Shown: positions 1-5,569 of the stretch, piece after piece
Numbering within the stretch: the stretch's first letter is position 1
Layout of the letters: every line of letters begins with the position of its first letter
DNA from: a bacterium
GTDB lineage: Bacteria > Verrucomicrobiota > Kiritimatiellia > UBA8416
Direction: 5' to 3'
Assembly: GCA_020048935.1 (NCBI GenBank)
Contig: JAIFLS010000218.1
Location: forward strand, 1-6,402
Length of the DNA: 6,402 bases
Made by a program: the position numbers and the translations under genes
The notes under the pieces: model-generated
What the model saw: only the letters and a program-made list of their open reading frames with translations
Told to the model about the DNA's origin: nothing
Databases searched by the model: none

Positions 1-350
1 TTCCGGAAACCGCGCGCAAGGTAGTAGTCAGCCGCCTGTGAGCCCACGGCCTGCCAGTCCACGTCGACCCCGCAGGCAGATGTTTCCTGAGGGGTGCGGT
101 GAACCTGTACGCTGTATGGGATCGCGCTCAATAATGCCTGCAGGTTCCGCGTCTCATCGTGGTGCGGATCGTAGATGAGTCCATCAACCGTTACCCCGTG
201 CGGGATTTCCCAGTGCCATGAACGGAGGTCCACTATTTCCCAATCTCTTTGTTGTGCCCACTGGACGACGCCACTGGCGATCGCGGCGGCAGCCCGCGTC
301 ATGGACCAGCCCGTGTTGCCGAGGGCGATTGCGACGACCGTTTTTTTCAT
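1..350 (-). CDS. XylR-like transcriptional regulator, N-terminal sugar-binding-like part (partial, runs off left edge)
   Basis: The gene starts at the ATG read on the minus strand at 350-348 and is open through the left edge, giving the first 116 residues. The protein begins MKKTVVAIALGNTGWSMTRA, the first beta strand and helix expected of a periplasmic-binding-protein fold. It continues with GLIYDPHHDE (about residues 58-67) and then DVDWQAVGSQAADYYLARGFR near residue 116. The last stretch matches the 'D-x-x-A-x-G-x-x-A-A-x-Y-L-x-x-R-G-F-R' pattern of LacI-type and XylR-type effector domains. There is no N-terminal helix-turn-helix, which favours the XylR layout (ligand domain first, AraC-type DNA-binding domain at the C-terminus) over LacI; the AraC part would lie outside the window. 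The start is supported by AAGGGA (plus-strand positions 360-365), nine bases upstream. It is divergent from the secreted-protein operon at 546, so it may regulate it. The ligand is unknown; a sugar is an inference from the family. Confidence 0.72.
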   Translation of the reverse strand, partial: MKKTVVAIALGNTGWSMTRAAAAIASGVVQWAQQRDWEIVDLRSWHWEIPHGVTVDGLIYDPHHDETRNLQALLSAIPYSVQVHRTPQETSACGVDVDWQAVGSQAADYYLARGFR

Positions 351-441
351 CTCTTCACGTCCCTTGTCTTGTGGCCATATGCGAGTCCTCTGTTATGCGT
401 GGCTTGAAAACGTAACAAAAAAAGCATGATTACGCAATTGT

Positions 442-469
442 TTGTTTATGCCAGACGGGGTACTATATT
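442..469 (+). promoter_or_regulatory. Putative sigma70-type promoter for the secreted-protein operon
   Basis: TTGTTT at 442-447 serves as a -35 box and TATATT at 464-469 as a -10 box, 16 bases apart. The -10 matches the consensus at five of six positions, the -35 at three. An overlapping alternative is TTGTTT at 438-443 with TACTAT at 461-466, 17 bases apart. Either would start RNA near 475 and leave a leader of about 70 bases before the ATG at 546. Housekeeping promoter rules may differ in this phylum, so this is a pattern match only. Confidence 0.4.
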
Positions 470-531
470 ACAAGAACATAGGGATTGTCTCTTATGCCGA
501 CTCAGGGGCACGGGGAACAGTGCCGAGAAAC

Positions 532-545
532 GAAAGGAAAAAACG
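532..545 (+). promoter_or_regulatory. Ribosome binding site deciding the start at 546
   Basis: GAAAGGA at 532-538 lies seven bases before the ATG at 546. It decides between this start and an in-frame ATG at 426. The upstream ATG would put 40 polar, cysteine- and arginine-containing residues before a clean signal peptide and would start upstream of the likely promoter. A weak GGCAC/GTGCC stem (507-511 with 520-524) sits just upstream in the leader. Confidence 0.65.
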
Positions 546-1895
546 ATGAATGCCAAGTTGTCGTCTTGTGTCTTCCTGGTTGCGGTGTTGTTCGGATCTT
601 CTAACACCCACGCGGCCACGCTGTACTTTGACGGCGGTGCCGCGGACATTCTCACAGACGGCAACGGTGCCAGCACTAGCGGCGTCGGCACCTGGAATAC
701 CACGCTTCTGAACTGGGACGCAGGTGTCGTTCCCCACGTCGCATGGAACAATGCTGACGATGCGGTCATAGCCGGCACCGCCACCATTTCCATCGGCGTA
801 CCCGTCACGGCCAATACGCTGACATTCACGTCCGGTGCAGTAGCAGCCCGCACCATTAGTGGCTCGGAAATCACCATCAACAACGGCATGTCCCTGTACA
901 ATCTCTCCGGCCTCACCTGGAGCGCTCCGATTAAACTTGGCGGCAATCAGACCTGGACCCATAGCCAAATAGGCAACAGCACAGCTAAAGGTATGACCGG
1001 CGGAACGGCTCTCAATGGCTACACGCTGACCTGGGACAGTAACGCTATACAGAGTAATAATTCCATAAACCATAGTAATATCTCCGGTACCGGCAGTATC
1101 ATCAAAAATGGAACCGGATGGATTCGCACCTCCGGCACCTACATCGGGAGCACCACCGTCAACAATGGCACTCTCTCGGCTGCTGCGCTTGGCAACGTCA
1201 ACAACCAGCTCACCGTCAACGGCGGCACTTTGAACATAGGCGGTGGCAGCCCGACGGTCGGCAACCTCGACGGTACCGGCGGTGTCATCACCGGCTCATC
1301 CGGCACCCGCACCCTGACCATCGGTAGCGGCGACAACGGCGGCGGCAACTTCCAGGGCGTGATTGAGAACGGCTCCGGCGGCACCACCGCCCTCACCAAG
1401 ATCGGCACCGGCACCATCACCCTCAGCGGCGCCAACACCTACACCGGCGCGACGACCATCAATGGAGGAACCCTGGTGGTCACCGGCACCATCGTCAGCA
1501 ACGTGACGGTAGCGGCGGCGGGGAGCCTGTCGCCCGTGGCGGGTGGGGCTGGCACGCTGACCATCGGTGGTAATCTGGATATATCGGCGATGGCCGGCGG
1601 CACAGGTAAGCTCAAGTTCGAGCTTGGAGCGCCGGGCGCAAGTGATCAGATTGCCGTGAGCGGTACGTTGACGATTGGTACCGGTGTGTTGGGGCTCAGT
1701 GATTTCGATTTCACCAACCTTGGTGGCATGGCGGCGGGTACGTACACGCTGATTACCAGCGGCGGAATTACCGGCACTCTTAACAGCAGCGACCTTAGCG
1801 GCAGCATCAGTGGGCAGGCTGCAAATCTACAAATCAACGTCAACAGCATCGAGTTGGTCGTTATACCCAGCGGTATGGTGTTCATTCTCCAGTGA
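546..1895 (+). CDS. Secreted autotransporter-associated beta-strand repeat protein
   Basis: The protein has 449 residues. Residues 1-23 form a signal peptide (MNAKLSS, hydrophobic core, cleavage likely after THA). The N-terminal region carries GTWNTTLLNWDAG (about 48-60) and AWNNADDAVIAG, a pattern I recall from passenger-like proteins of Verrucomicrobia relatives. Two copies of the autotransporter-associated beta-strand repeat (PATR-type) are visible. A degenerate one spans about 183-212 (IKNGTGWIRTSGTYIGSTTV) and a near-consensus one about 282-312 (LTKIGTGTITLSGANTYTGA, then TTINGGTLVV). The rest is Gly/Thr/Ser/Asn-rich and low in charge, as expected of a beta-helix. The C-terminal part (DFTNLGGMAAGTYTLITSGG) is typical of such proteins. 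No beta-barrel translocator follows, and there is no PEP-CTERM motif with membrane helix; the protein stops at VVIPSGMVFILQ. It probably lies outside the cytoplasm, perhaps on the cell surface, as adhesin or matrix material; the role is inferred. It is the first gene of an operon with the LamG-like repeat protein 17 bases downstream. Confidence 0.85.
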   Translation: MNAKLSSCVFLVAVLFGSSNTHAATLYFDGGAADILTDGNGASTSGVGTWNTTLLNWDAGVVPHVAWNNADDAVIAGTATISIGVPVTANTLTFTSGAVAARTISGSEITINNGMSLYNLSGLTWSAPIKLGGNQTWTHSQIGNSTAKGMTGGTALNGYTLTWDSNAIQSNNSINHSNISGTGSIIKNGTGWIRTSGTYIGSTTVNNGTLSAAALGNVNNQLTVNGGTLNIGGGSPTVGNLDGTGGVITGSSGTRTLTIGSGDNGGGNFQGVIENGSGGTTALTKIGTGTITLSGANTYTGATTINGGTLVVTGTIVSNVTVAAAGSLSPVAGGAGTLTIGGNLDISAMAGGTGKLKFELGAPGASDQIAVSGTLTIGTGVLGLSDFDFTNLGGMAAGTYTLITSGGITGTLNSSDLSGSISGQAANLQINVNSIELVVIPSGMVFILQ

Positions 1896-1900
1896 TACCG

Positions 1901-1907
1901 AGGGAGG
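1901..1907 (+). promoter_or_regulatory. Ribosome binding site of the large repeat protein, in the 17-base intergenic gap
   Basis: AGGGAGG lies five bases before the ATG at 1913, directly after the stop codon of the upstream gene (TGA, 1893-1895). A GTG at 1892 overlaps that stop as GTGA and is in frame, so a coupled start adding seven residues (MIPREAI) is possible. The strong site before the ATG makes the ATG the better choice. The tight spacing suggests translational coupling within one mRNA. Confidence 0.7.
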
Positions 1908-1912
1908 CCATC

Positions 1913-4900
1913 ATGCGCTTATACCAGGCAATCGGGTGCGCGGCAGCGGGGGGGGGGCTGGTGCTTTCCGGGGCAATGGCGGCGACGGTGCCGGTGTCGC
2001 AATCGTTCGAGTCATTCGCTGACGGCTATTCGATCGCCGACGAAACGGATTGGTCGGGCGAGGCGGATGCGGGACTGGTCTCAACCAATGCGGGCGTGAT
2101 CGCGGCCCTGGCGACCTACATCAACACAGGCAATTTGTTCCCGTTGCCGTCGGCCACGCACGCGAAGGTTCTGGCGCTTTCGGATGTGGTAACCAACACG
2201 GCCGCGAGCGTTACCGGTGGCGTGGTGGTGGCCGAATGGCTGCTGTTGCCGAGTCAGCGCGCTGCCGCCCCCTCAGGCCGCGACAGCCATCAAATGGCGT
2301 TCTATGTCAGCACCAACAGCGAGCTGGTGATCTGGCACCGCGACCCCACCGTGCCAACCAACCAGTGGCTGACGCTTTCGGGCAACCCGTCCATCGGCAC
2401 CAGCGACTGGGTGCGAGTGACGATCCATCAGGATTACGCGACCGACCGCTACCAGATCGCGATCAACGGGACGGCCTACACGAATGCGCTGGGGGAAACG
2501 CGGGCGGGCAGCACCCCCGGCTCCTGGTTCCACATGGTCCAGACCAATGGTTTTCTTACTGCCTTCAGTACGTTGGGTGGGAAATTGACGCATGTGGATG
2601 ATCTGGTCTTCACCAATCGCAGCGTGGCCTACAGCGGCACCGCCTTTGCCGAGGCGGCGGCCAATGACGGTAGCATTGCGACCACCCGCGCGATCACGCT
2701 TTCCGGAGACACCTTCGTCAACACGACCTACAGTGCCGGCACACACTTCAGCACGTCCGGCGTGCCCGCCGGGCTGAGCGTGGCGCTGACCTATGTCAGC
2801 CCGACGCAGGTTGCGGTCTCCTTGACCGGCAACGCGAGCCCGCATGACGCCGCCGCCAGCACCAGTGCAATGGCCCTGACGCTGGCAGACGACATCTTCA
2901 CACTGGGGAACGCATCTGACGTGAGCGGTTATGCCCGCAGCGGCTTGTCGGTCAGCCTTGACGATCCGCCGGTGCTGTCCTATGACCCCGTCACGTTCGT
3001 GGAGGCGGTAGCCAACGACGGTTCGATCGGCAATACCGTGACGGTCACACTGGCCGGCGACACCTTCACCAACATCGCCACCCTGGTAGCCGGTACGCAC
3101 TATACGACATCCGGCGTTCCCGCCGGACTGGGTGTCTCGGTGGTGCGCAACGATGCCACCAACCTGACGGTATCGCTGACCGGCAATGCCACGGCGCACG
3201 GCGATGCGGCCGATACCAGCATGACGCTGATGTTTCTGGATGCCGCGTTCGACAATGTCGCGGCGGCCGGTATTACAGACAGCGCGCAGAGCCTGGATAT
3301 CACCTTTGCGGACAGCGCGGCGCTGGTTTACTCCACGACGACCTATGGTGAAACGGCCGCCAACGATGGGTCCATCAGCGGCGGTACCATCGGCGTGGTG
3401 GCGGAGACCTTCACCGGCGCGATCGGCACTAACTACGTGCTGGGTGGCCTGGTGCAGGTACCCAACCTGCCGTCCGGACTCAGTGTCGCGATTATCAAGG
3501 ATAGCGACCTCCAGGTGACGGTCACCTTCGACGGGACGGCTGACGCGCATGCGAATGCCAACGGTATAAGTAATCTGGAAATCACATTCCTGAACGGAGC
3601 TTTCAGTGCCGGGAATGCGGCGGCAGTCGCGAACGCCTCCCGCTCCGATCTGGTGATCGACTTCAACGATCCGCCGGTGGTGAGCTATAGCGGCACGACC
3701 TTTGCCGAGGCCTCCAACAATAACGGCACGATCGCCAACTCCCTGACGGCTACCCTGGCTGGGACGACGCTGGCCAAGAGCGGGACGCTGGTTCTGACGA
3801 CGGACTACACCATCAGCGGCACGGTACCCAGCGGACTGGCGGTAAGCATCACCAGCGACGGCAGCAGTGGATTGACACTCAACCTGACGTCGGCAGCCTC
3901 GCCGCACTCGTCAGGGGAAAACAACTCCTTTGTGGTTTCCTTTACCGATGCGCTGTTCAACACCGTGGCGGCGGCCAACATCACGGGAGCGAGCGAGACG
4001 TTCAACGTGAGCTTCGCCAACCAGCCCGTGATCAGCTACAGCGGCACGGTCTTCAGCGAACTGAGCGACGGGCTGATCGACAACACCACGCCGATCCAAA
4101 TTACGATCAGCGGTGACACATTCACCGGGGCCAACGGCAGCGATTTCGTGGCCGCGGGCAAGGCAACATCCCCGAATATCCCGGCGGGGCTGACGCTGGT
4201 GCTGACGAAAAACAGTAACACGAAGCTGCTGGCCACGCTTACGGGGACCGCGGATGCACATGCGAGCGGGGATAGCATCACTGGCCTGGCGATCACCTTC
4301 CTTGACGCGGCCATCACGGCCGCCGATGCCAACCAGGTGACCGGCTACAGCCGCGGCGATCTGTCTGTCACGTTCAACGACAGCACGGTGCTGATCAACC
4401 CAGTGCCCTACCGCGAGTCGTTCGAGGACTATGCCGACGGCTATCCGCTCGGTCCGGACCATGGCTGGCAGCCAGCGGGGGGCAATGCGGTGACCACCGA
4501 GACAGCAATCGCCAGCGCTCTCACGGGCAGCTTCAGCACGTTCCCGCTGACGACAAACCACACGCAGGTCCTGCGTATGACGCGGGAGACCACGGCCGAG
4601 ATCAAGAGTGGCTCGGGTGGCACCGTCTACACGGATGTCATGCTTTATGTGACGGCACGCGAGGAACCCCCGTCGGGCGGCGAAAACTACCAGTTCGCGA
4701 TGTTCGTGGATAACAACCGGGTCCTGAACCTGTGGCATCGCGATACCAGCGAGGGTACCCCGTCCAATACGTGGGAGACGCTAAGCGGCGTGACCCTGAG
4801 TACGAACACATGGCATCGCGTTACCGTGGAAAAGGATTATGCCGCCGGGAAGTACCGGCTGTATCTCGATGGCGATGTGAATGCGGTCAGTAATCCCACG

Positions 4901-5068
4901 ATCAGCGGCACGTGGTTCAACATGGTGGCTACAGGCAACAAATTCCTCTCTCGCGCCCTTGTGCTGGGGGCATCGGCCAACATGCCCACCTACTTCGACG
5001 ACCTCGTGGTCGATACCGAGCGCCCCGGCTTCATCCCGCCGCCCGGATCCCTATTCCGCTTCCGGTAA
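1913..5068 (+). CDS. Large secreted protein: LamG-like domain, five ~117-residue repeats, second LamG-like domain
   Basis: The protein has 1051 residues. A signal peptide spans about residues 1-23 (cleavage near AMA-AT). Residues 31-233 form a beta-sandwich module of concanavalin/LamG type, with SFESFADGY, LVIWHRD, VRVTIHQDY and SWFHMV, closing in HVDDLVF. Five tandem repeats follow, each opening with a tyrosine at 240, 357, 473, 592 or 709 in a motif like YSGTTFAEAAANDGSI. Each continues through G(D)TFT, a (V/L/I)P(A/S)GL turn, T-G-x-A-x-x-H and a closing (D/N)(L/V)xVxF. Similar ~115-residue repeats occur in large bacterial surface proteins, but I cannot name the family. Residues 836-1033 are a second LamG-like module clearly related to the first (SFEDYADGY, LNLWHRD, HRVTVEKDY, TWFNMV, YFDDLVV). 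The tail is IPPPGSLFRFR, with no membrane helix. No catalytic motif is visible. A role in binding glycans, matrix or cells is inferred. Ten consecutive G bases (1948-1957) fall in codons 12-15 and could make expression switchable. Confidence 0.85.
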   Translation: MRLYQAIGCAAAGGGLVLSGAMAATVPVSQSFESFADGYSIADETDWSGEADAGLVSTNAGVIAALATYINTGNLFPLPSATHAKVLALSDVVTNTAASVTGGVVVAEWLLLPSQRAAAPSGRDSHQMAFYVSTNSELVIWHRDPTVPTNQWLTLSGNPSIGTSDWVRVTIHQDYATDRYQIAINGTAYTNALGETRAGSTPGSWFHMVQTNGFLTAFSTLGGKLTHVDDLVFTNRSVAYSGTAFAEAAANDGSIATTRAITLSGDTFVNTTYSAGTHFSTSGVPAGLSVALTYVSPTQVAVSLTGNASPHDAAASTSAMALTLADDIFTLGNASDVSGYARSGLSVSLDDPPVLSYDPVTFVEAVANDGSIGNTVTVTLAGDTFTNIATLVAGTHYTTSGVPAGLGVSVVRNDATNLTVSLTGNATAHGDAADTSMTLMFLDAAFDNVAAAGITDSAQSLDITFADSAALVYSTTTYGETAANDGSISGGTIGVVAETFTGAIGTNYVLGGLVQVPNLPSGLSVAIIKDSDLQVTVTFDGTADAHANANGISNLEITFLNGAFSAGNAAAVANASRSDLVIDFNDPPVVSYSGTTFAEASNNNGTIANSLTATLAGTTLAKSGTLVLTTDYTISGTVPSGLAVSITSDGSSGLTLNLTSAASPHSSGENNSFVVSFTDALFNTVAAANITGASETFNVSFANQPVISYSGTVFSELSDGLIDNTTPIQITISGDTFTGANGSDFVAAGKATSPNIPAGLTLVLTKNSNTKLLATLTGTADAHASGDSITGLAITFLDAAITAADANQVTGYSRGDLSVTFNDSTVLINPVPYRESFEDYADGYPLGPDHGWQPAGGNAVTTETAIASALTGSFSTFPLTTNHTQVLRMTRETTAEIKSGSGGTVYTDVMLYVTAREEPPSGGENYQFAMFVDNNRVLNLWHRDTSEGTPSNTWETLSGVTLSTNTWHRVTVEKDYAAGKYRLYLDGDVNAVSNPTISGTWFNMVATGNKFLSRALVLGASANMPTYFDDLVVDTERPGFIPPPGSLFRFR
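1948..1957 (+). repeat. Poly-G tract (10 G) inside the signal-peptide codons
   Basis: Ten consecutive G bases encode the end of Ala12 and Gly13-Gly15 of the large repeat protein. As given, the tract keeps the frame open. One extra G moves translation into a frame that ends at the TGA at 2020-2022. One G fewer moves it into a frame ending at the TGA at 2097-2099. Both would give only a short non-functional peptide. Homopolymeric G tracts of this length in 5' coding ends of surface-protein genes are classic sites of slipped-strand phase variation in other bacteria; its operation here is inferred. Confidence 0.9.
2003..2611 (+). other. Region coding the N-terminal LamG-like domain (first bookend)
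   Basis: This encodes residues 31-233 of the large repeat protein. It pairs with the C-terminal module motif by motif: SFESFADGY with SFEDYADGY, WHRD at 141-144 with WHRD at 941-944, QDYATDRYQIAING with KDYAAGKYRLYLDG, GSWFHMV with GTWFNMV, and DDLVF with DDLVV. The motif order and the terminal DDLV strand are those of LamG/concanavalin-like jelly-roll domains, many of which bind sugars or proteins. I cannot identify ligand or calcium residues. Confidence 0.65.
2627..4384 (+). repeat. Five tandem protein repeats of 116-119 residues
   Basis: Repeat starts, taken at the conserved tyrosine, are at bases 2630, 2981, 3329, 3686 and 4037, giving spacings of 351, 348, 357 and 351 bases. Shared landmarks in each copy are YSGTxFxEA-x-NDGSI near the start, (S/A)GDTFT about 25 residues on, (V/L/I)P(A/S)GL in the middle, then T-G-x-A-x-x-H, and a late ITFLDAAF-like strand before the closing strand. 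The DNA copies are clearly diverged, so this is an old duplication kept for structure rather than a fresh expansion. Repeat 5 begins ISYSGTVFSELSDGLIDN and is the least typical at its head. Confidence 0.85.
4418..5011 (+). other. Region coding the C-terminal LamG-like domain (second bookend)
   Basis: This encodes residues 836-1033 of the large repeat protein and is the paralogue of the N-terminal module. It keeps the WHRD motif exactly 800 residues after the first one. It is followed only by a short linker and the tail IPPPGSLFRFR, so the protein ends almost directly after this fold. Confidence 0.65.
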
Positions 5069-5343
5069 GGGGGATGATTCTGTAGTCGCGCCACGGAGGG
5101 GCGCCTTGCGGGCTGCACGGGGCAGGGGAGCTTATGCTCGGGAACGTCGGCCTTCGTCCGACTATCTACAGGGGGCGGAGCTGCGGTTGGTGTGGCTTGG
5201 GAATGCAATGGCCCTGAAGACGAGGGAAAAGATTACGGTAAAGACAAAGGAGACTCAGCCATGCCTTGTTAAATGTGATTACGTTGTCCCGGACATCGAT
5301 TGTGTCACGATATCAATATCGCGCGTGGTTATCCAAGGCAAAC

Positions 5344-5381
5344 GCAATCTAACTTCCTGCTGGCAATCTAACTTCCTGCTG
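5344..5381 (+). repeat. Perfect tandem duplication of a 19-base unit
   Basis: The unit gcaatctaacttcctgctg occurs at 5344-5362 and again directly at 5363-5381 without a mismatch. It lies in non-coding sequence about 190 bases before the next gene. Two identical adjacent copies suggest a recent slippage event or a repeated binding site. Confidence 0.9.
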
Positions 5382-5500
5382 TGATCCTGGCGGCCGAGGC
5401 TAAGTAGCACGTTTCACGAATGGTAGTGAAAGAGAGGGCCGGACCACTTCCTAGCCCTGATATGGCTTGATAATGCAATGAAATCGGCTCGAATTTGCCA

Positions 5501-5530
5501 TTGTCGATCCGCGTTGTGTAACCCTATAGT
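5501..5530 (+). promoter_or_regulatory. Putative sigma70-type promoter for the coiled-coil protein gene
   Basis: TTGTCG at 5501-5506 (four of six consensus bases) and TATAGT at 5525-5530 (five of six) are 18 bases apart, with the gene start about 40 bases downstream. This is a pattern match of modest strength. The gap to the upstream gene supports an independent promoter somewhere here. Confidence 0.35.
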
Positions 5531-5555
5531 CTTACCTGCGTCATACGTTGTAAAT

Positions 5556-5562
5556 AAAGGAG
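5556..5562 (+). promoter_or_regulatory. Ribosome binding site for the gene at 5570
   Basis: AAAGGAG lies seven bases before the ATG at 5570, a near-perfect Shine-Dalgarno sequence. It fixes the start of a protein that opens with a signal peptide. Confidence 0.75.
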
Positions 5563-5569
5563 AAGGAAG

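Larger units (their letters stand above)
351..545. promoter_or_regulatory. Divergent intergenic control region
   Basis: This 195-base gap separates the minus-strand regulator from the plus-strand secreted-protein operon, so it must hold the start signals of both. It is visibly more AT-rich than the genes, with an A-tract at 416-423. Rightward promoter elements are listed separately. Four copies of a short ATGC(G/C) word occur at 379, 395, 448 and 494. The first two (ATGCGAG and ATGCGTG) are direct repeats 16 bases apart and could be operator half-sites, but that is speculative. No good leftward promoter stands out; TTGTTA with CATAAC on the minus strand has poor spacing. Confidence 0.5.
5069..5569. 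other. 501-base intergenic region without a convincing gene
   Basis: No clear terminator follows the stop at 5068. Short stems occur at 5088-5104 (GCGCC/GGCGC), 5146-5162 (GTCGG/CCGAC) and 5412-5431 (TTTCAC/GTGAAA), but none has a following T-run. A perfect dyad CGATAT-CA-ATATCG sits at 5308-5321. A 19-base unit is perfectly duplicated in tandem at 5344-5381. A consensus AAAGGAG (5246-5252) precedes an ATG at 5261 that hits a stop after three codons. A 58-codon open frame (5208-5384) has no good ribosome site and is not accepted as a gene. The region probably holds the 3' end of the operon RNA and the promoter of the next gene. Confidence 0.55.

Noticed and set aside
426..545. Upstream in-frame start for the beta-strand-repeat protein (ATG at 426)
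   Set aside because: It would add 40 residues before a clean signal peptide, has no ribosome site and lies upstream of the probable promoter. The ATG at 546 has GAAAGGA at the right distance.
2273..3907. Long open frame on the minus strand (544 codons) opposite the repeat protein
   Set aside because: Its product is an Arg/Gly/His/Gln-rich low-complexity sequence typical of the antisense of GC-rich genes. The opposite strand has a signal peptide, repeats and a good ribosome site.
3911..4738. Minus-strand open frame (275 codons)
   Set aside because: Antisense shadow of repeats 4-5 and the C-terminal LamG-like domain, with no coherent protein features.
5088..5104. Possible terminator hairpin after the large repeat gene
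   Set aside because: Only five base pairs (GCGCC/GGCGC) and no T-run after it; other stems in the gap have the same problem.
5208..5384. 58-codon open frame in the intergenic region
   Set aside because: No convincing ribosome site, no recognisable motif, and its last codons are made by the 19-base tandem duplication. It could still be a small gene but cannot be supported.
5463..5478. Possible sigma54 promoter (TGGCTTG then TGCA)
   Set aside because: The distance between the GG and GC elements is one base too short for sigma54, which tolerates this poorly.
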